This document shows positions 18,060 through 27,895 of a DNA stretch of 64,000 nt, piece after piece. The notes below the pieces were generated by a model. The model saw only the letters and a program-made list of their open reading frames with translations. It was not told the DNA's origin and did not search any database. The position numbers and the translations under genes are program-made. Position 1 is the stretch's first letter, and the number at the start of each line of letters is the position of its first letter. Source of the DNA: Legionella sp. PATHC035 (GTDB taxonomy: Bacteria; Pseudomonadota; Gammaproteobacteria; Legionellales; Legionellaceae); contig NZ_JAPHOT010000001.1 of NCBI RefSeq assembly GCF_026191115.1, positions 1,617,501-1,681,500 of the forward strand, written 5' to 3'.

Positions 18060-19538
18060 TCATAAAAACCATGGTTCTCTGGCCTTCATAATTAAAGCTC
18101 CGGCCTTTTCTTCTGTTATCCCATCAATTTCTAACAACTCATCTACAGATTGCTCTGCTAAATCTTCCATAGAGGTAATTCCCTTGGCAGCTAATTTATT
18201 AGCTAGCTCTTCAGTCATGCCTTCCATTGAGAGTAGTGATTCGTCAGGTGAACCAGATAGCTCTTTACCCGATGAAAGAGCCATAGTGAGTAATTTATCG
18301 TTTGCTCGATTTCTTAGTTCTTCAACAATTTCTTCATCGAATTCATCGATTGCAAGCAACTCTTCCTTGGGAACATAAGCGATTTCCTCAAGCGAGGAAA
18401 AGCCATGCGCTACCAATAATGTAGCAATTTCTTCATCAATTTCCAGTGCCGTCGTAAACAACTTCACTATTTTACTCGACTCTTCTAAATTCTTATTTTC
18501 AAATTCGTCCGTAGTCATTACATTCAGAGTCCATCCTGTTAATTGGCTCGCCAATCGAACGTTTTGACCATTACGACCAATAGCCTGAGATAACTGATCT
18601 TTCTCTACAGCTAAATCCATTGTATGTGTGTCTTCATCAACTACAATTGAAGAAATCTCTGCTGGAGCCATCGCATTAATGACCAATTGAGCAGGATTGT
18701 CATCCCATAAAATAATGTCTACACGCTCACCACCGAGTTCACTCGAAACCGCTTGAACGCGTGCTCCACGCATACCAACACAAGCGCCTACAGGGTCAAT
18801 CCGTCCGTCGTTAGTTTTTACTGCAATTTTAGCTCGATTTCCTGGATCACGTGCAGCCGCTTTAACCTCAATAACGTTCTCACCAATTTCGGGTACTTCA
18901 ATTCGGAAGAGCTCGATAAGCATTTCATTACGAGTACGGCTTACAAACAACTGCGGGCCACGCGCTTGTGGAGTTATCTCATATAAATAAGCTCGAACTC
19001 TATCATTCGGACGGAACATTTCATGAGGAAGCATCTCCGTACGTGGTAAAAAGGCTTCTGCTTTACCGCCTAAGTCGATGATAATATTATCCCGTGTTAC
19101 TTTCTTAACAGTACCATAAATCAACTGACCTAGTTTGCTTCTAAATTGGTCAATGACGAGCTCACGTTCAGCTTCTCTAACCTTTTGCATGATCACTTGG
19201 CGTGCTGCCTGAGCTTCAATTCTGCCAAATTCAATCGAAGGGATCGATTCTTCGATGCGGTCGCCAATTTTTGCCGCTGGATTACGTTCTTTTGCTTGTT
19301 CGAGAGTTAATTGGCGATCTGCGTGTTCCAACTCATCATCATTCACTACATCCCAATATCGAAACGTTTCATAGTCACCAGTTCGGGGATCCAGTTTAAT
19401 TCGTACGCCTATATCTAAACCAAAGATCTTGCGAGTTGCAGACTCCAATGCGGCCTGAATGGCAAGTATAATTACATCTTTACTTACACCTCTTTCGTTT
19501 GATAACGCCTCTGCAACTAGTAACAATTCTTTGCTCAT
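18060..19538 (-). CDS. nusA: Transcription elongation/termination factor NusA
   Basis: NusA binds RNA polymerase and modulates pausing, termination and antitermination. The 492-residue protein has the N-terminal polymerase-binding domain, an S1 domain ([20 protein letters not shown]), two KH domains ([15 protein letters not shown] and [14 protein letters not shown]) and two C-terminal acidic repeats with helix-hairpin-helix character, as in gammaproteobacteria. It starts 11 bp after rimP. Confidence 0.98.
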   Translation of the reverse strand: MSKELLLVAEALSNERGVSKDVIILAIQAALESATRKIFGLDIGVRIKLDPRTGDYETFRYWDVVNDDELEHADRQLTLEQAKERNPAAKIGDRIEESIPSIEFGRIEAQAARQVIMQKVREAERELVIDQFRSKLGQLIYGTVKKVTRDNIIIDLGGKAEAFLPRTEMLPHEMFRPNDRVRAYLYEITPQARGPQLFVSRTRNEMLIELFRIEVPEIGENVIEVKAAARDPGNRAKIAVKTNDGRIDPVGACVGMRGARVQAVSSELGGERVDIILWDDNPAQLVINAMAPAEISSIVVDEDTHTMDLAVEKDQLSQAIGRNGQNVRLASQLTGWTLNVMTTDEFENKNLEESSKIVKLFTTALEIDEEIATLLVAHGFSSLEEIAYVPKEELLAIDEFDEEIVEELRNRANDKLLTMALSSGKELSGSPDESLLSMEGMTEELANKLAAKGITSMEDLAEQSVDELLEIDGITEEKAGALIMKAREPWFL

Positions 19539-19549
19539 TGTTCGCCTCT

Positions 19550-19993
19550 CTATACTGTCAAACTTGCTTTCACAATATTTGAAAAAAGTAATTCTTGATC
19601 TTCGCTATTTACATTAAGTACCAAAGAACGCTCAGATACTGAGACAATAGTACCTGTAAATTTACGCTTACCATCAACTGGTTTAAAAGTTTTTACTTGT
19701 ATTTCATTCCCTATGTAACGTTGATATTGCCAACTTTTAAATAGAGGTCTTGGAATGCCAGGTGATGATACTTCCAAGCTGTAATTCCCGGGAATTGGAT
19801 CTTCAACATCAAGCAAAGCACTAACTTGATGACTCACCGCTTCACAGTCATCAATTCCTATTCCATCCGCCTTATCAATGTATATACGCAATAAAGAATG
19901 TCTACCTTGCGAAAGATATTCACATCCCCAAAGTTCATAGCCCATATCATTGATTGCCGGCTCTAATATGTGTTCCAATTCATCTTGTATCAT
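19550..19993 (-). CDS. rimP: Ribosome maturation factor RimP
   Basis: RimP is needed for 30S subunit assembly. The protein has the usual [24 protein letters not shown] segment, [33 protein letters not shown] and an SH3-like C-terminal domain. The start is set at the ATG at 19993 (147 residues, [10 protein letters not shown]) because an AGG lies about 12 bp upstream. The ATG at 20020 has an AGG pressed against it and adds nine atypical residues. It is the first protein gene of the operon behind tRNA-fMet. Confidence 0.94.
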   Translation of the reverse strand: MIQDELEHILEPAINDMGYELWGCEYLSQGRHSLLRIYIDKADGIGIDDCEAVSHQVSALLDVEDPIPGNYSLEVSSPGIPRPLFKSWQYQRYIGNEIQVKTFKPVDGKRKFTGTIVSVSERSLVLNVNSEDQELLFSNIVKASLTV

Positions 19994-20164
19994 AGTATTA
20001 ACAAACCTAAAAGGGTACATGCCTAATACAAATACAATATAGTAACCTAAGTTCAGGGAAGGACTTAACTCTAGAAAGTGATTGCTGATAAAACTATGTT
20101 TCCGAGTACTGCCTTGACTTTACTGGGCTACTTCTATTTTTTTAGTGCAGTTACAAATTATACA

Positions 20165-20192
20165 TAATAAAAAACCCCATAAATGGGGTTCT
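20165..20192 (-). terminator. Intrinsic terminator after tRNA-fMet
   Basis: On the minus strand AACCCCAT and ATGGGGTT form an 8-bp stem with a short AT loop, followed by six T. It starts 8 bp after the tRNA CCA end and lies 170 bp before rimP, so it should end or attenuate tRNA transcripts ahead of the rimP-nusA-infB operon. Confidence 0.85.
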
Positions 20193-20199
20193 TAATAAG

Positions 20200-20276
<77 letters not shown>

Positions 20277-20289
20277 TCAACTGATGGGA

Positions 20290-20318
20290 AGTATACTGAG
20301 AGTCGGTACGCTTAGCAA
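20290..20318 (-). promoter_or_regulatory. Promoter of tRNA-fMet
   Basis: On the minus strand TTGCTA and TATACT are separated by exactly 17 bp, and the -10 box ends 14 bp before the tRNA 5' end. This is a strong sigma-70 promoter for the tRNA and possibly the downstream rimP operon by read-through. Confidence 0.8.
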
Positions 20319-20351
20319 GTACTTTCGTACAGATTATAAATAAATATTGTT

Positions 20352-20385
20352 CTGCATTACGAAAAACGGGGTTTTTCTAATGCAG
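20352..20385 (-). terminator. Long hairpin at the end of the nuo operon
   Basis: A 34-nt inverted repeat folds into a 15-bp stem (8 bp, one bulged G, 7 bp) with a three-base loop, starting 18 bp after the nuoN stop. It is followed by AT-rich sequence rather than a clean U tract. Its likely role is to end or protect the nuo transcript before the tRNA-fMet promoter. Confidence 0.65.
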
Positions 20386-20403
20386 AAACGTTATATTTAC
20401 TTT

Positions 20404-21846
20404 TTAGGAACCAAAAGCATTGATACACGCCACAATTAGTGTGCCTGGAAAAATACCTAGATAAAGAAGTGACAAGCAATTTAAAGAAAATACTAAAGTA
20501 TTCCCTTTATTCATAATAACTGGTTCGACTTGTGTTGGTTTGTCAAAATACATGATTTTAACAATTCGTAAATAATAATAAGCACCAATTACTGTAAAGA
20601 ATAAACCTACTACGGCAATCCAGGTCATTTGTGCATCGACCAATGCTTTAAGTACAAGTAATTTAGCAAAAAAACCAACAGTGGGCGGAACTCCTGCCAA
20701 AGAAAACAAAATGATTAACATCATAAATGCTAACCATGGACTTCTTTTGTTGAGACCTTTCAAATCATCAACGTTATCAATTTCCATTCCTTGACTGGAC
20801 ATTAAAACAATCAAGCCAAAAGATGCTGCTGAAGTTATTGCATAGATCAAAATATAATAAAGGGCGGCAGAATACCCTGCGGCAGTCGCGGCTAAAATAC
20901 CAAACAAAGCATATCCCATATGTGAAATCGCTGAATAGGCTAGCAGCCGTTTAATACTGTTTTGTACCACCGCGAATAAATTCCCTAAGCCAGTTGAAAG
21001 CAGTGTCATGACCAATAAGATTTGTTGCCATTGCGTGCTGACATCCACCAGGCCAATAGTTAATAATCTAAAAGTCATACCCACAGCAGCAATTTTGGGA
21101 GCAGCACTGATGAATAAGGTAACAGACGTCGGTGCTCCCTGATATACATCTGGAACCCACATATGAAAGGGAACTGCCGCTAATTTAAATGCAATTCCAG
21201 ATAAGATAAACACGAGAGCAAAAACAACTAAGGTACTTTGCTGTTGCCAATTCGCGGCAATTGCATTAGCAACCTCCATTAAATCAAGTTTTCCAGTCGC
21301 ACCATAAATTAGGGAAATTCCATATAAAAGCATTGCAGATGCAATTGAGCCCATTACAAAGTACTTCATTGCGGCTTCAGAAGCATCACTATCAGTTCGA
21401 CGAATGGCAGTCATGGCATATAAAGGCAATGACAATAATTCCAAACCAAGGAAAATAGTCAACAGAGAATGTGCCGAAACAAGAAGCATCATCCCTAAAG
21501 TAGAAAACATTCCCAAAATGTAGTAATCCCCTGAAGGCATTTGACGCTCATCGATATAATTTTTTGAATAGATAAAGCTCAATAATACCGTCAGATAGAT
21601 AAAGACTTTCATTAAATTGGCAACGTCATCACTAATAAACAGACCATGAAGAGTAATGACTTTATACATGCCGATATAAAGGAAGCTAACAACAGCAGCT
21701 AAAACTAAGCCAATACACGATATAATATAGGCTATTGATTTATACCGATGCCGTAAAAATAAATCAGCAAGCAGCGCAACACACGCTGCAACTAACACGA
21801 TCATTTCCGGAAGGGCTACATGGATATTTTCAAGTAATGCTGTCAT
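20404..21846 (-). CDS. nuoN: NADH-quinone oxidoreductase subunit N
   Basis: NuoN is one of the three antiporter-like proton-pumping subunits of respiratory complex I in the inner membrane. The 480-residue protein is highly hydrophobic with about 14 membrane helices. It shows the conserved [10 protein letters not shown] segment with its Glu, a [20 protein letters not shown] segment, and the [13 protein letters not shown] helix with the Lys-bearing RLLAYS. It is the last gene of nuoA-N, with a hairpin after its stop. Confidence 0.97.
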   Translation of the reverse strand: MTALLENIHVALPEMIVLVAACVALLADLFLRHRYKSIAYIISCIGLVLAAVVSFLYIGMYKVITLHGLFISDDVANLMKVFIYLTVLLSFIYSKNYIDERQMPSGDYYILGMFSTLGMMLLVSAHSLLTIFLGLELLSLPLYAMTAIRRTDSDASEAAMKYFVMGSIASAMLLYGISLIYGATGKLDLMEVANAIAANWQQQSTLVVFALVFILSGIAFKLAAVPFHMWVPDVYQGAPTSVTLFISAAPKIAAVGMTFRLLTIGLVDVSTQWQQILLVMTLLSTGLGNLFAVVQNSIKRLLAYSAISHMGYALFGILAATAAGYSAALYYILIYAITSAASFGLIVLMSSQGMEIDNVDDLKGLNKRSPWLAFMMLIILFSLAGVPPTVGFFAKLLVLKALVDAQMTWIAVVGLFFTVIGAYYYLRIVKIMYFDKPTQVEPVIMNKGNTLVFSLNCLSLLYLGIFPGTLIVACINAFGS

Positions 21847-21861
21847 ATTGATTAACCTTGA

Positions 21862-23367
21862 TTACAATTTTGATTGACTTGCTAATGCTAGAGTATGGCT
21901 TACTGTTTGATGTATGTACTCTAACAATGGCTTAGGATAAACCCCCATAGCGATAACCATCAAAGCAAGTAGAACGTAAGCACTTAACTCAAAGCCCGAG
22001 AGGTCTTTTAATGCAGCAACCTTTTCATTTGCTACGGGACCGAAAATGACTCGTTTATACATCCAAAGATTATAGCCGGCTGCAGTAATTAGAGTCGTAG
22101 CAGCCCAAAATGTAATCCAAAAACCGGCCTTCATAGACCCTAAAATCACCATGAACTCACCAACAAAACCCGAGGTTCCTGGCAAACCGGCATTTGCCAT
22201 ACAAAACAGCATAAAGAAAGAGGCAAATATTGGCATGGTATTCACTATTCCGCCCATATCTGCCAAGCGGCGAGTATGCATGCGGTCATAAATATAACCT
22301 ACACCGGCAAACAGTGCGCTTGAGACAAAGGCATGGGAGATCATGACTACTATCGCACCTTCTAATATCAGCCCCGCAGCACTCAACCCTGTTTGCTTGG
22401 CTATAGCAAAGATAGCAAAAGAGCCCAATGTTACAAATCCCATATGCGAAATAGAGGAGTAGGCAATCAGCCGCTTCATATCCTTTTGAATAATTGCCAC
22501 TAGCGCAATGTAGACTATTGCAATTAAAGACAAGGCAATCATGACCCCTGCATAGCGACTGCATGCGTCTGGAACTATTGGTAATGAAAAACGAATAAAT
22601 CCGTAAGCACCGAGCTTTAATAAAATTGCTGCCAGTACTACTGAACCGCCTGCAGGGGCTTCGGTATGTGCATCCGGCAACCAGGTGTGAACTGGGAACA
22701 TTGGGATTTTAATTGCAAAACCAAGAAAAAAGGCAATAAAAATCAGTGTTTGTGCTGTCATTCCCAATTTAATCGAATAAAGTGCTTCGATATTAAACGT
22801 GCCTGCTATATAGCCCATATACAAAAAGCTAGCCAACATGAGCACTGACCCTAAGAAGGTATACAAGAAAAATTTTATGGCAGCATAAACACGGTTATCT
22901 GACCCCCATATTCCAATAATGAGGTACATAGGAATAAGCGTTGCTTCCCAGAAGACATAGAATAAAATTGCATCTAAAGCCGAGAAAACACCGACTAATA
23001 AACCTTGCATAATTAAAAATGCAGCTAAATATTGTGCCACCCTATTGGTAATACTTTCCCAGGTCGCCAAGATCACCACTAAATTGGTGAAAATACTCAG
23101 CACGATTAAGAGTAAAGACATCCCATCAATACCTAAGCTGTAGCTGATCCCCAAGGTAGGCATCCATTGAAATTCCTCCAGATATTGCATTCCCAATACT
23201 TTAGGATCAAAACCTGCAACCAGGGGGATACAAAGCAGCAAACAAAGTATTACAGTAAATAATGCCAAATAACGGGAAATATTCGGGCTCCGATCATCTC
23301 CAGCGAGAAGAACAAAAACACCGCCTATTACTGGCAACCAAATTAGTAAATTGAGCAAATAATGCAT
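21862..23367 (-). CDS. nuoM: NADH-quinone oxidoreductase subunit M
   Basis: NuoM is the second antiporter-like subunit of complex I. The 501 residues contain about 14 membrane helices, the conserved FYVFWEATLIPMYLIIG segment with the key Glu, KIPMFPVHTWLPDAHTEAP, and KRLIAYSSISHMGFV. It lies 15 bp upstream of nuoN and 15 bp after nuoL, as expected for a polycistronic mRNA. Nothing departs from the family. Confidence 0.97.
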   Translation of the reverse strand: MHYLLNLLIWLPVIGGVFVLLAGDDRSPNISRYLALFTVILCLLLCIPLVAGFDPKVLGMQYLEEFQWMPTLGISYSLGIDGMSLLLIVLSIFTNLVVILATWESITNRVAQYLAAFLIMQGLLVGVFSALDAILFYVFWEATLIPMYLIIGIWGSDNRVYAAIKFFLYTFLGSVLMLASFLYMGYIAGTFNIEALYSIKLGMTAQTLIFIAFFLGFAIKIPMFPVHTWLPDAHTEAPAGGSVVLAAILLKLGAYGFIRFSLPIVPDACSRYAGVMIALSLIAIVYIALVAIIQKDMKRLIAYSSISHMGFVTLGSFAIFAIAKQTGLSAAGLILEGAIVVMISHAFVSSALFAGVGYIYDRMHTRRLADMGGIVNTMPIFASFFMLFCMANAGLPGTSGFVGEFMVILGSMKAGFWITFWAATTLITAAGYNLWMYKRVIFGPVANEKVAALKDLSGFELSAYVLLALMVIAMGVYPKPLLEYIHQTVSHTLALASQSKL

Positions 23368-23382
23368 ACCTTCACCCTATAT

Positions 23383-25356
23383 TCAGCCGAGTATTAACCA
23401 GCATAAAAATCCAAGCAATCCAAAAACCATTACTGCTGCATAATGATACAGATAACCACTTTGTATAGCGCGACCTTTAGCTGAAAACCATCTAACCAGT
23501 CGACTGCTGCCGTTAACAAACATTCCATCGATGAGCTTTTGATCACCCAGACTGTAAAATACAGTTCCTATACCCTTAGAACCTTTCACAAAGAATAAGT
23601 TGTTAAATGCATCAAATCCATATTTATTAACAAGTATCTTATAAATGAGTGAAAATTTGCGTGCCAGATAACCTGGGATTGAGGGAACAGCAATATAACA
23701 AATCCATGCAACAGCAATCCCCGCTAAAGTTATCCAAAGGGTAAGTGAATAAACCGAATGCAACATACTTTCAAAAGGAGAAGTCACTTCATGAGCAAGC
23801 TCAGCCAAAACATTATGTTCAGGAAGAACAAACAAAGATGAACCTAAAATTGTCGGATTATCGTATAGCATTGGCATATACAGCACGTAACCCAAGATTA
23901 TTGAAGGAATAGCAAGAAGAACGAGCGGCAACCATACGACCCATGGTGATTCATGAACATGACTCAAGGTATGCTCATCCATTCGTGGTTTACCATGAAA
24001 GGTCATAAATAGAGACCTAAAGGTATACAATGCGGTTACGCCGGCTCCAATAAGTACACAGAAATAGGCATAGCCACTTCCAGGTATATGGGATAATTGT
24101 GCCGCTTCGATAATAGTATCTTTTGAATAAAACCCTGCCAATGGTGGCAACGCACAGAGTGCCAGCGATCCAATCACATAGGTTACGTATGTGATCGGCA
24201 TTTTGTTCCATAGGCCGCCCATTTTTCGCATATCTTGTTCATGATGCATGCCAATAATTACTGAACCAGCACCAAGGAATAAGAGCGCCTTAAAACATGC
24301 ATGAGTGAGAAGGTGAAACATTCCTGCACTATATGCAGAGGCACCCATTCCAACCATCATATAACCTAATTGAGATAAGGTTGAATAGGCCACTACTCGC
24401 TTAATATCATTCATTACCAAAGCTAAAATGCCTGTAAACAGTGCACCCGTGGCACCAATCACTAACACCACGCTTAAGGCAGTAGTAGAAAATTCAATTA
24501 ACGGTGAAATACGCGCAATCATAAATACGCCTGCGGTAACCATGGTTGCAGCGTGAATCAGTGCGGAAATAGGTGTTGGACCTTCCATTGACTCAGGTAA
24601 CCATACATGCAGAGGGACTTGTGCAGACTTACCCATAGCCCCCACATATAAAGCCAAACAAATCACGGTCACTAAAGACCAAGGATGTCCATGAAATAAC
24701 TCGATGCTTTGGCTTGATAAGTAACTTACGCTTTTAAACACCGTTTCATAATCGACGCTACCGGTATATGCGAAAACCAACGCAATACCTATTAGAAAAC
24801 CGAAATCACCAACTCGATTTACAATAAATGCTTTGAGGCTACCTTCAATTGCTGACTCCTTTTGATACCAGAAGCCGATAAGGAGGTATGAAACAAGGCC
24901 TACACCCTCCCAGCCAAAGAACAATTGCAAAAAGTTATTTGCGCTGACCAGCATAAGCATCATAAAGGTAAATAAAGAGATGTAACTGAAAAAGCGTTGA
25001 TATCCGTCATCATCTGCCATATACCCAATACTGTAGATATGTACCAGCAATGAGACAAAATTTACAGTTACCAGCATTACAACACTTAGGGGGTCAATCA
25101 AAAAACCTATATTAAATTCAAAAGGAAGGATTAAGCCACCGCTCGCCCAATGATAAAGAACCGAGCTTTCAGTTGGCATGGCACCAGAAAACAGTTGCCA
25201 AGCAACATACAGCGATACGACAAAAGAAATGGTGACACCAAGGATGGTAGCACTATGGGCCCCGACGCGTCCTATTTGATTACGGAGAAAGCCAGCAATT
25301 ATGGAGCCCGCCAAGGGAGCTAAAACAATTATTAAACAAAGTTGTTGGATACTCAC
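23383..25356 (-). CDS. nuoL: NADH-quinone oxidoreductase subunit L
   Basis: NuoL is the distal antiporter-like subunit of complex I. In this family it carries a long lateral amphipathic helix at its C-terminus that spans the membrane arm. The 657-residue length allows for it. Conserved segments are FFGWEGVGLVSYLLIGFW, KSAQVPLHVWLPESMEGPTP with its Lys, HAATMVTAGVFMIAR, and KRVVAYSTLSQLGYM. The last membrane helix (VMVFGLLGFLCWLIL) closes the protein. The start lies 4 bp after nuoK. Confidence 0.97.
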   Translation of the reverse strand: MSIQQLCLIIVLAPLAGSIIAGFLRNQIGRVGAHSATILGVTISFVVSLYVAWQLFSGAMPTESSVLYHWASGGLILPFEFNIGFLIDPLSVVMLVTVNFVSLLVHIYSIGYMADDDGYQRFFSYISLFTFMMLMLVSANNFLQLFFGWEGVGLVSYLLIGFWYQKESAIEGSLKAFIVNRVGDFGFLIGIALVFAYTGSVDYETVFKSVSYLSSQSIELFHGHPWSLVTVICLALYVGAMGKSAQVPLHVWLPESMEGPTPISALIHAATMVTAGVFMIARISPLIEFSTTALSVVLVIGATGALFTGILALVMNDIKRVVAYSTLSQLGYMMVGMGASAYSAGMFHLLTHACFKALLFLGAGSVIIGMHHEQDMRKMGGLWNKMPITYVTYVIGSLALCALPPLAGFYSKDTIIEAAQLSHIPGSGYAYFCVLIGAGVTALYTFRSLFMTFHGKPRMDEHTLSHVHESPWVVWLPLVLLAIPSIILGYVLYMPMLYDNPTILGSSLFVLPEHNVLAELAHEVTSPFESMLHSVYSLTLWITLAGIAVAWICYIAVPSIPGYLARKFSLIYKILVNKYGFDAFNNLFFVKGSKGIGTVFYSLGDQKLIDGMFVNGSSRLVRWFSAKGRAIQSGYLYHYAAVMVFGLLGFLCWLILG

Positions 25357-25360
25357 AATG

Positions 25361-25666
25361 TTAACCTTTTAAATGATTCATTTTATCTACGTCAATATTG
25401 CCTCTATTTCTATAAAGCAACATCACTATCGCTAATCCTATTGCTGCTTCTGCAGCAGCAACTGTTAAAATAAAAAAGACAAAAACCTGACCACTAATCT
25501 CACTATAGTAATGAGAAAATGCAATAAAATTAGTATTCACTGCAAGTAACATTAATTCGATACATACCAACAATAAGATGATGTTTCTACGATTCATCAT
25601 TATGCCAATAAGACCAAACCCGAATAAAATCGCACCTAAAATCAGGTAATTATTAACCGGTATCAT
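25361..25666 (-). CDS. nuoK: NADH-quinone oxidoreductase subunit K
   Basis: NuoK is a small three-helix membrane subunit of complex I with two conserved buried Glu residues on the proton path. The 101-residue protein has [20 protein letters not shown], containing the first Glu, and the second in [10 protein letters not shown]. It lies 16 bp after nuoJ and 4 bp before nuoL, in the standard order. Confidence 0.97.
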   Translation of the reverse strand: MIPVNNYLILGAILFGFGLIGIMMNRRNIILLLVCIELMLLAVNTNFIAFSHYYSEISGQVFVFFILTVAAAEAAIGLAIVMLLYRNRGNIDVDKMNHLKG

Positions 25667-25682
25667 ATAGAATTCCCCAACA

Positions 25683-26330
25683 TTATTTTTCTGCTTTCAT
25701 ATTAATTAATTTAACCCGTTCATTTCGACTTGTCAGAATCTGTTGTTTCACATCCTGTCTCTTCGACTTTCTCGGACCTCTATGCACCAGGGTAATTGCA
25801 GAAATAATTGCAATAAGCAACAATGCAGCGGCAATCTCAAAAGCCAGTAAATAATCGGTATACAGAACCATACCCAAGGCTTCGGTATTTGATAATGGCT
25901 GTCCTGCGGTATTGTTTTGTGCCACATCAAGAAATTGAGAACTTTCAGTCGCGTTATTTTGTGTTTCAACATTGGACTTAAAGGTACCTGCTGGGATAGA
26001 TACCATCAACAGTCCTGTTAATAACGCAACCAGAATCAAGCCAAAAGGTAAATAACGTTTGTAATGGTTTTTAATTACTTCTATGTCAATATTGAGCATC
26101 ATGACCACGAAGAGGAACAGGGTCATCACTGCCCCCACATAAACCAGTACCAGAATCAAGGCAAGAAATTCTGCCTCTGCAAGTATCCATAAGATGGCAC
26201 TGGCAAAAAAAGTAAGAACTAGGAATAAAACACTACGCACAGGGTTGTCTTGTATGATCACCATAAAGGCAGCACCGACTGCTATAGCCGCAAAAACATA
26301 AAAAATGATTGGAACTAATAATTCATGCAT
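25683..26330 (-). CDS. nuoJ: NADH-quinone oxidoreductase subunit J
   Basis: NuoJ is a five-helix membrane subunit of complex I. The 215-residue protein shows the conserved [22 protein letters not shown] helix with its pi-bulge region. A longer, Asn/Gln-rich loop (about 125-145) separates the fourth and fifth helices, and a basic tail follows the last one, ending NMKAEK. It lies between nuoI (11 bp) and nuoK. Confidence 0.96.
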   Translation of the reverse strand: MHELLVPIIFYVFAAIAVGAAFMVIIQDNPVRSVLFLVLTFFASAILWILAEAEFLALILVLVYVGAVMTLFLFVVMMLNIDIEVIKNHYKRYLPFGLILVALLTGLLMVSIPAGTFKSNVETQNNATESSQFLDVAQNNTAGQPLSNTEALGMVLYTDYLLAFEIAAALLLIAIISAITLVHRGPRKSKRQDVKQQILTSRNERVKLINMKAEK

Positions 26331-26341
26331 ACTGTACCCCG

Positions 26342-26842
26342 TTATCGGTATTTTTCGTCAGCAGCTCGATCTGCTGCAAGTCTTGGCTCCAGCAAATCAC
26401 CAAGTGCCAGGAGCTTTTCTTTAGTCATAATGTTCTGACCACGTTCGCTAATATGGTAGTGAAGTACTGGTGTAACTACTATGGAATCTACAGGGCAAGA
26501 CTCTTCACATAAACCACAATTAATGCATTTAAAGACATCAATGTCATATCTCGTGGTTCGTCGAGATCCATCTTCCCGAGGCTCTGCTTCGATAGTGATT
26601 GCCAATGCAGGACAAACCGCTTCACATAATTTGCAGGCGATACAACGCTCTTCTCCATTAGGATAGCGACGTAAAGCCAGCGCCCCTCTAAAGCGAGGAG
26701 ATATGGGTGTTTGTTCTTCAGGGAATTGAACTGTGGTCTTTTTCTTAAAAAAATATTTACCAGTTAATTTTAAACCCTGCAGTAATTCGATTAAAAGAAA
26801 ACTGCGTACGTAGTATTTAATAAATTGATATGCTTTTTTCAT
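26342..26842 (-). CDS. nuoI: NADH-quinone oxidoreductase subunit I (two 4Fe-4S clusters)
   Basis: NuoI is the ferredoxin-like subunit that carries clusters N6a and N6b and passes electrons toward NuoB. The 166-residue protein has both cysteine motifs, [12 protein letters not shown] and [12 protein letters not shown], and the conserved [10 protein letters not shown] and RYDIDVFKC segments. A basic amphipathic N-terminus fits its membrane-peripheral position. It starts 18 bp after nuoH. Confidence 0.98.
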   Translation of the reverse strand: MKKAYQFIKYYVRSFLLIELLQGLKLTGKYFFKKKTTVQFPEEQTPISPRFRGALALRRYPNGEERCIACKLCEAVCPALAITIEAEPREDGSRRTTRYDIDVFKCINCGLCEESCPVDSIVVTPVLHYHISERGQNIMTKEKLLALGDLLEPRLAADRAADEKYR

Positions 26843-26860
26843 CGGCTTCTCTATTAACCA

Positions 26861-27883
26861 TTAAAACCAAGGTTTAACATGTGTAACGACCATGAGCGCA
26901 GTTACAATAATCCAAACAATGGTGACCGGAATGAGTACTTTCCAACCTAAGCGCATAAGTTGGTCATAACGATAACGAGGAAAAGTAGCTCTTATCCATA
27001 AATACACATACAGGAAAAAGCTCACTTTTACGAGTAACCAAACAAAGCCAGGTACTACAAAAAATATATTTTCTAAGAAGGGAATTCCTTCAAAAGGTGA
27101 CATCCATCCGCCCATAAACATAATGCTAAGCAGTACAGAGACAAGAATCATGCTTGCATATTCAGATAAGAAGAATAATGCGAACCCTATCCCTGAATAC
27201 TCCACATGGAAACCAGCTACGATTTCAGATTCGCCTTCAGCTAAATCGAAGGGCGCTCTATTGGTTTCGGCAATCCCAGCAATCCAGAATACAAAAAATA
27301 ATGGAAGAAGAGGAATAAACCACCAGTGTAAAATTCCACCTCTTTGTGAGTTAACAATATCTGTGAAATTCATGCTTCCAGCAGCCAATAGCACGCCCAC
27401 TAAAGCAAAACCCATGGCAATTTCATAAGATACAGTTTGCGCTGTGCTCCTTAGAGCACCAAACATTGCATATTTAGAGTTAGATGCCCAACCTGCAATC
27501 AGAACACCGTAGACTCCGAGCGAACTCATAGCAAAAACGTAAAGTACGCCTGCATTTATATTGGCGAGCACCATCCCCTCTTGAAAAGGAACAACCGCCC
27601 AACCAGCTAAAGCCGGAACCAATGCGAATAGCGGTGCGGCAATAAAAAGATATTTATTGGAGCGGGTAGGGATAATAATTTCTTTAGTGATTAATTTAAT
27701 TAAATCCGCAATGGGTTGGAGCAATCCTCTTAAGCCAACGCGATTGGGTCCTATACGTGTTTGTATATACCCAATAACCTTACGCTCTGCGTAGATTAAA
27801 TATGCAACACATAGTAGCAAAGGCACTACGATTACCAATATTTTAATGATGACCCAAATTAATATGCTAATATCTTGCAGCAT
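26861..27883 (-). CDS. nuoH: NADH-quinone oxidoreductase subunit H
   Basis: NuoH forms part of the quinone-binding chamber and links the peripheral and membrane arms of complex I. The 340-residue protein has about eight membrane helices, the [19 protein letters not shown] loop, and the acidic quinone-site loop [20 protein letters not shown] followed by HVEYSG. It lies 12 bp after nuoG. Confidence 0.97.
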   Translation of the reverse strand: MLQDISILIWVIIKILVIVVPLLLCVAYLIYAERKVIGYIQTRIGPNRVGLRGLLQPIADLIKLITKEIIIPTRSNKYLFIAAPLFALVPALAGWAVVPFQEGMVLANINAGVLYVFAMSSLGVYGVLIAGWASNSKYAMFGALRSTAQTVSYEIAMGFALVGVLLAAGSMNFTDIVNSQRGGILHWWFIPLLPLFFVFWIAGIAETNRAPFDLAEGESEIVAGFHVEYSGIGFALFFLSEYASMILVSVLLSIMFMGGWMSPFEGIPFLENIFFVVPGFVWLLVKVSFFLYVYLWIRATFPRYRYDQLMRLGWKVLIPVTIVWIIVTALMVVTHVKPWF

Positions 27884-27895
27884 TTTCTTACCTGC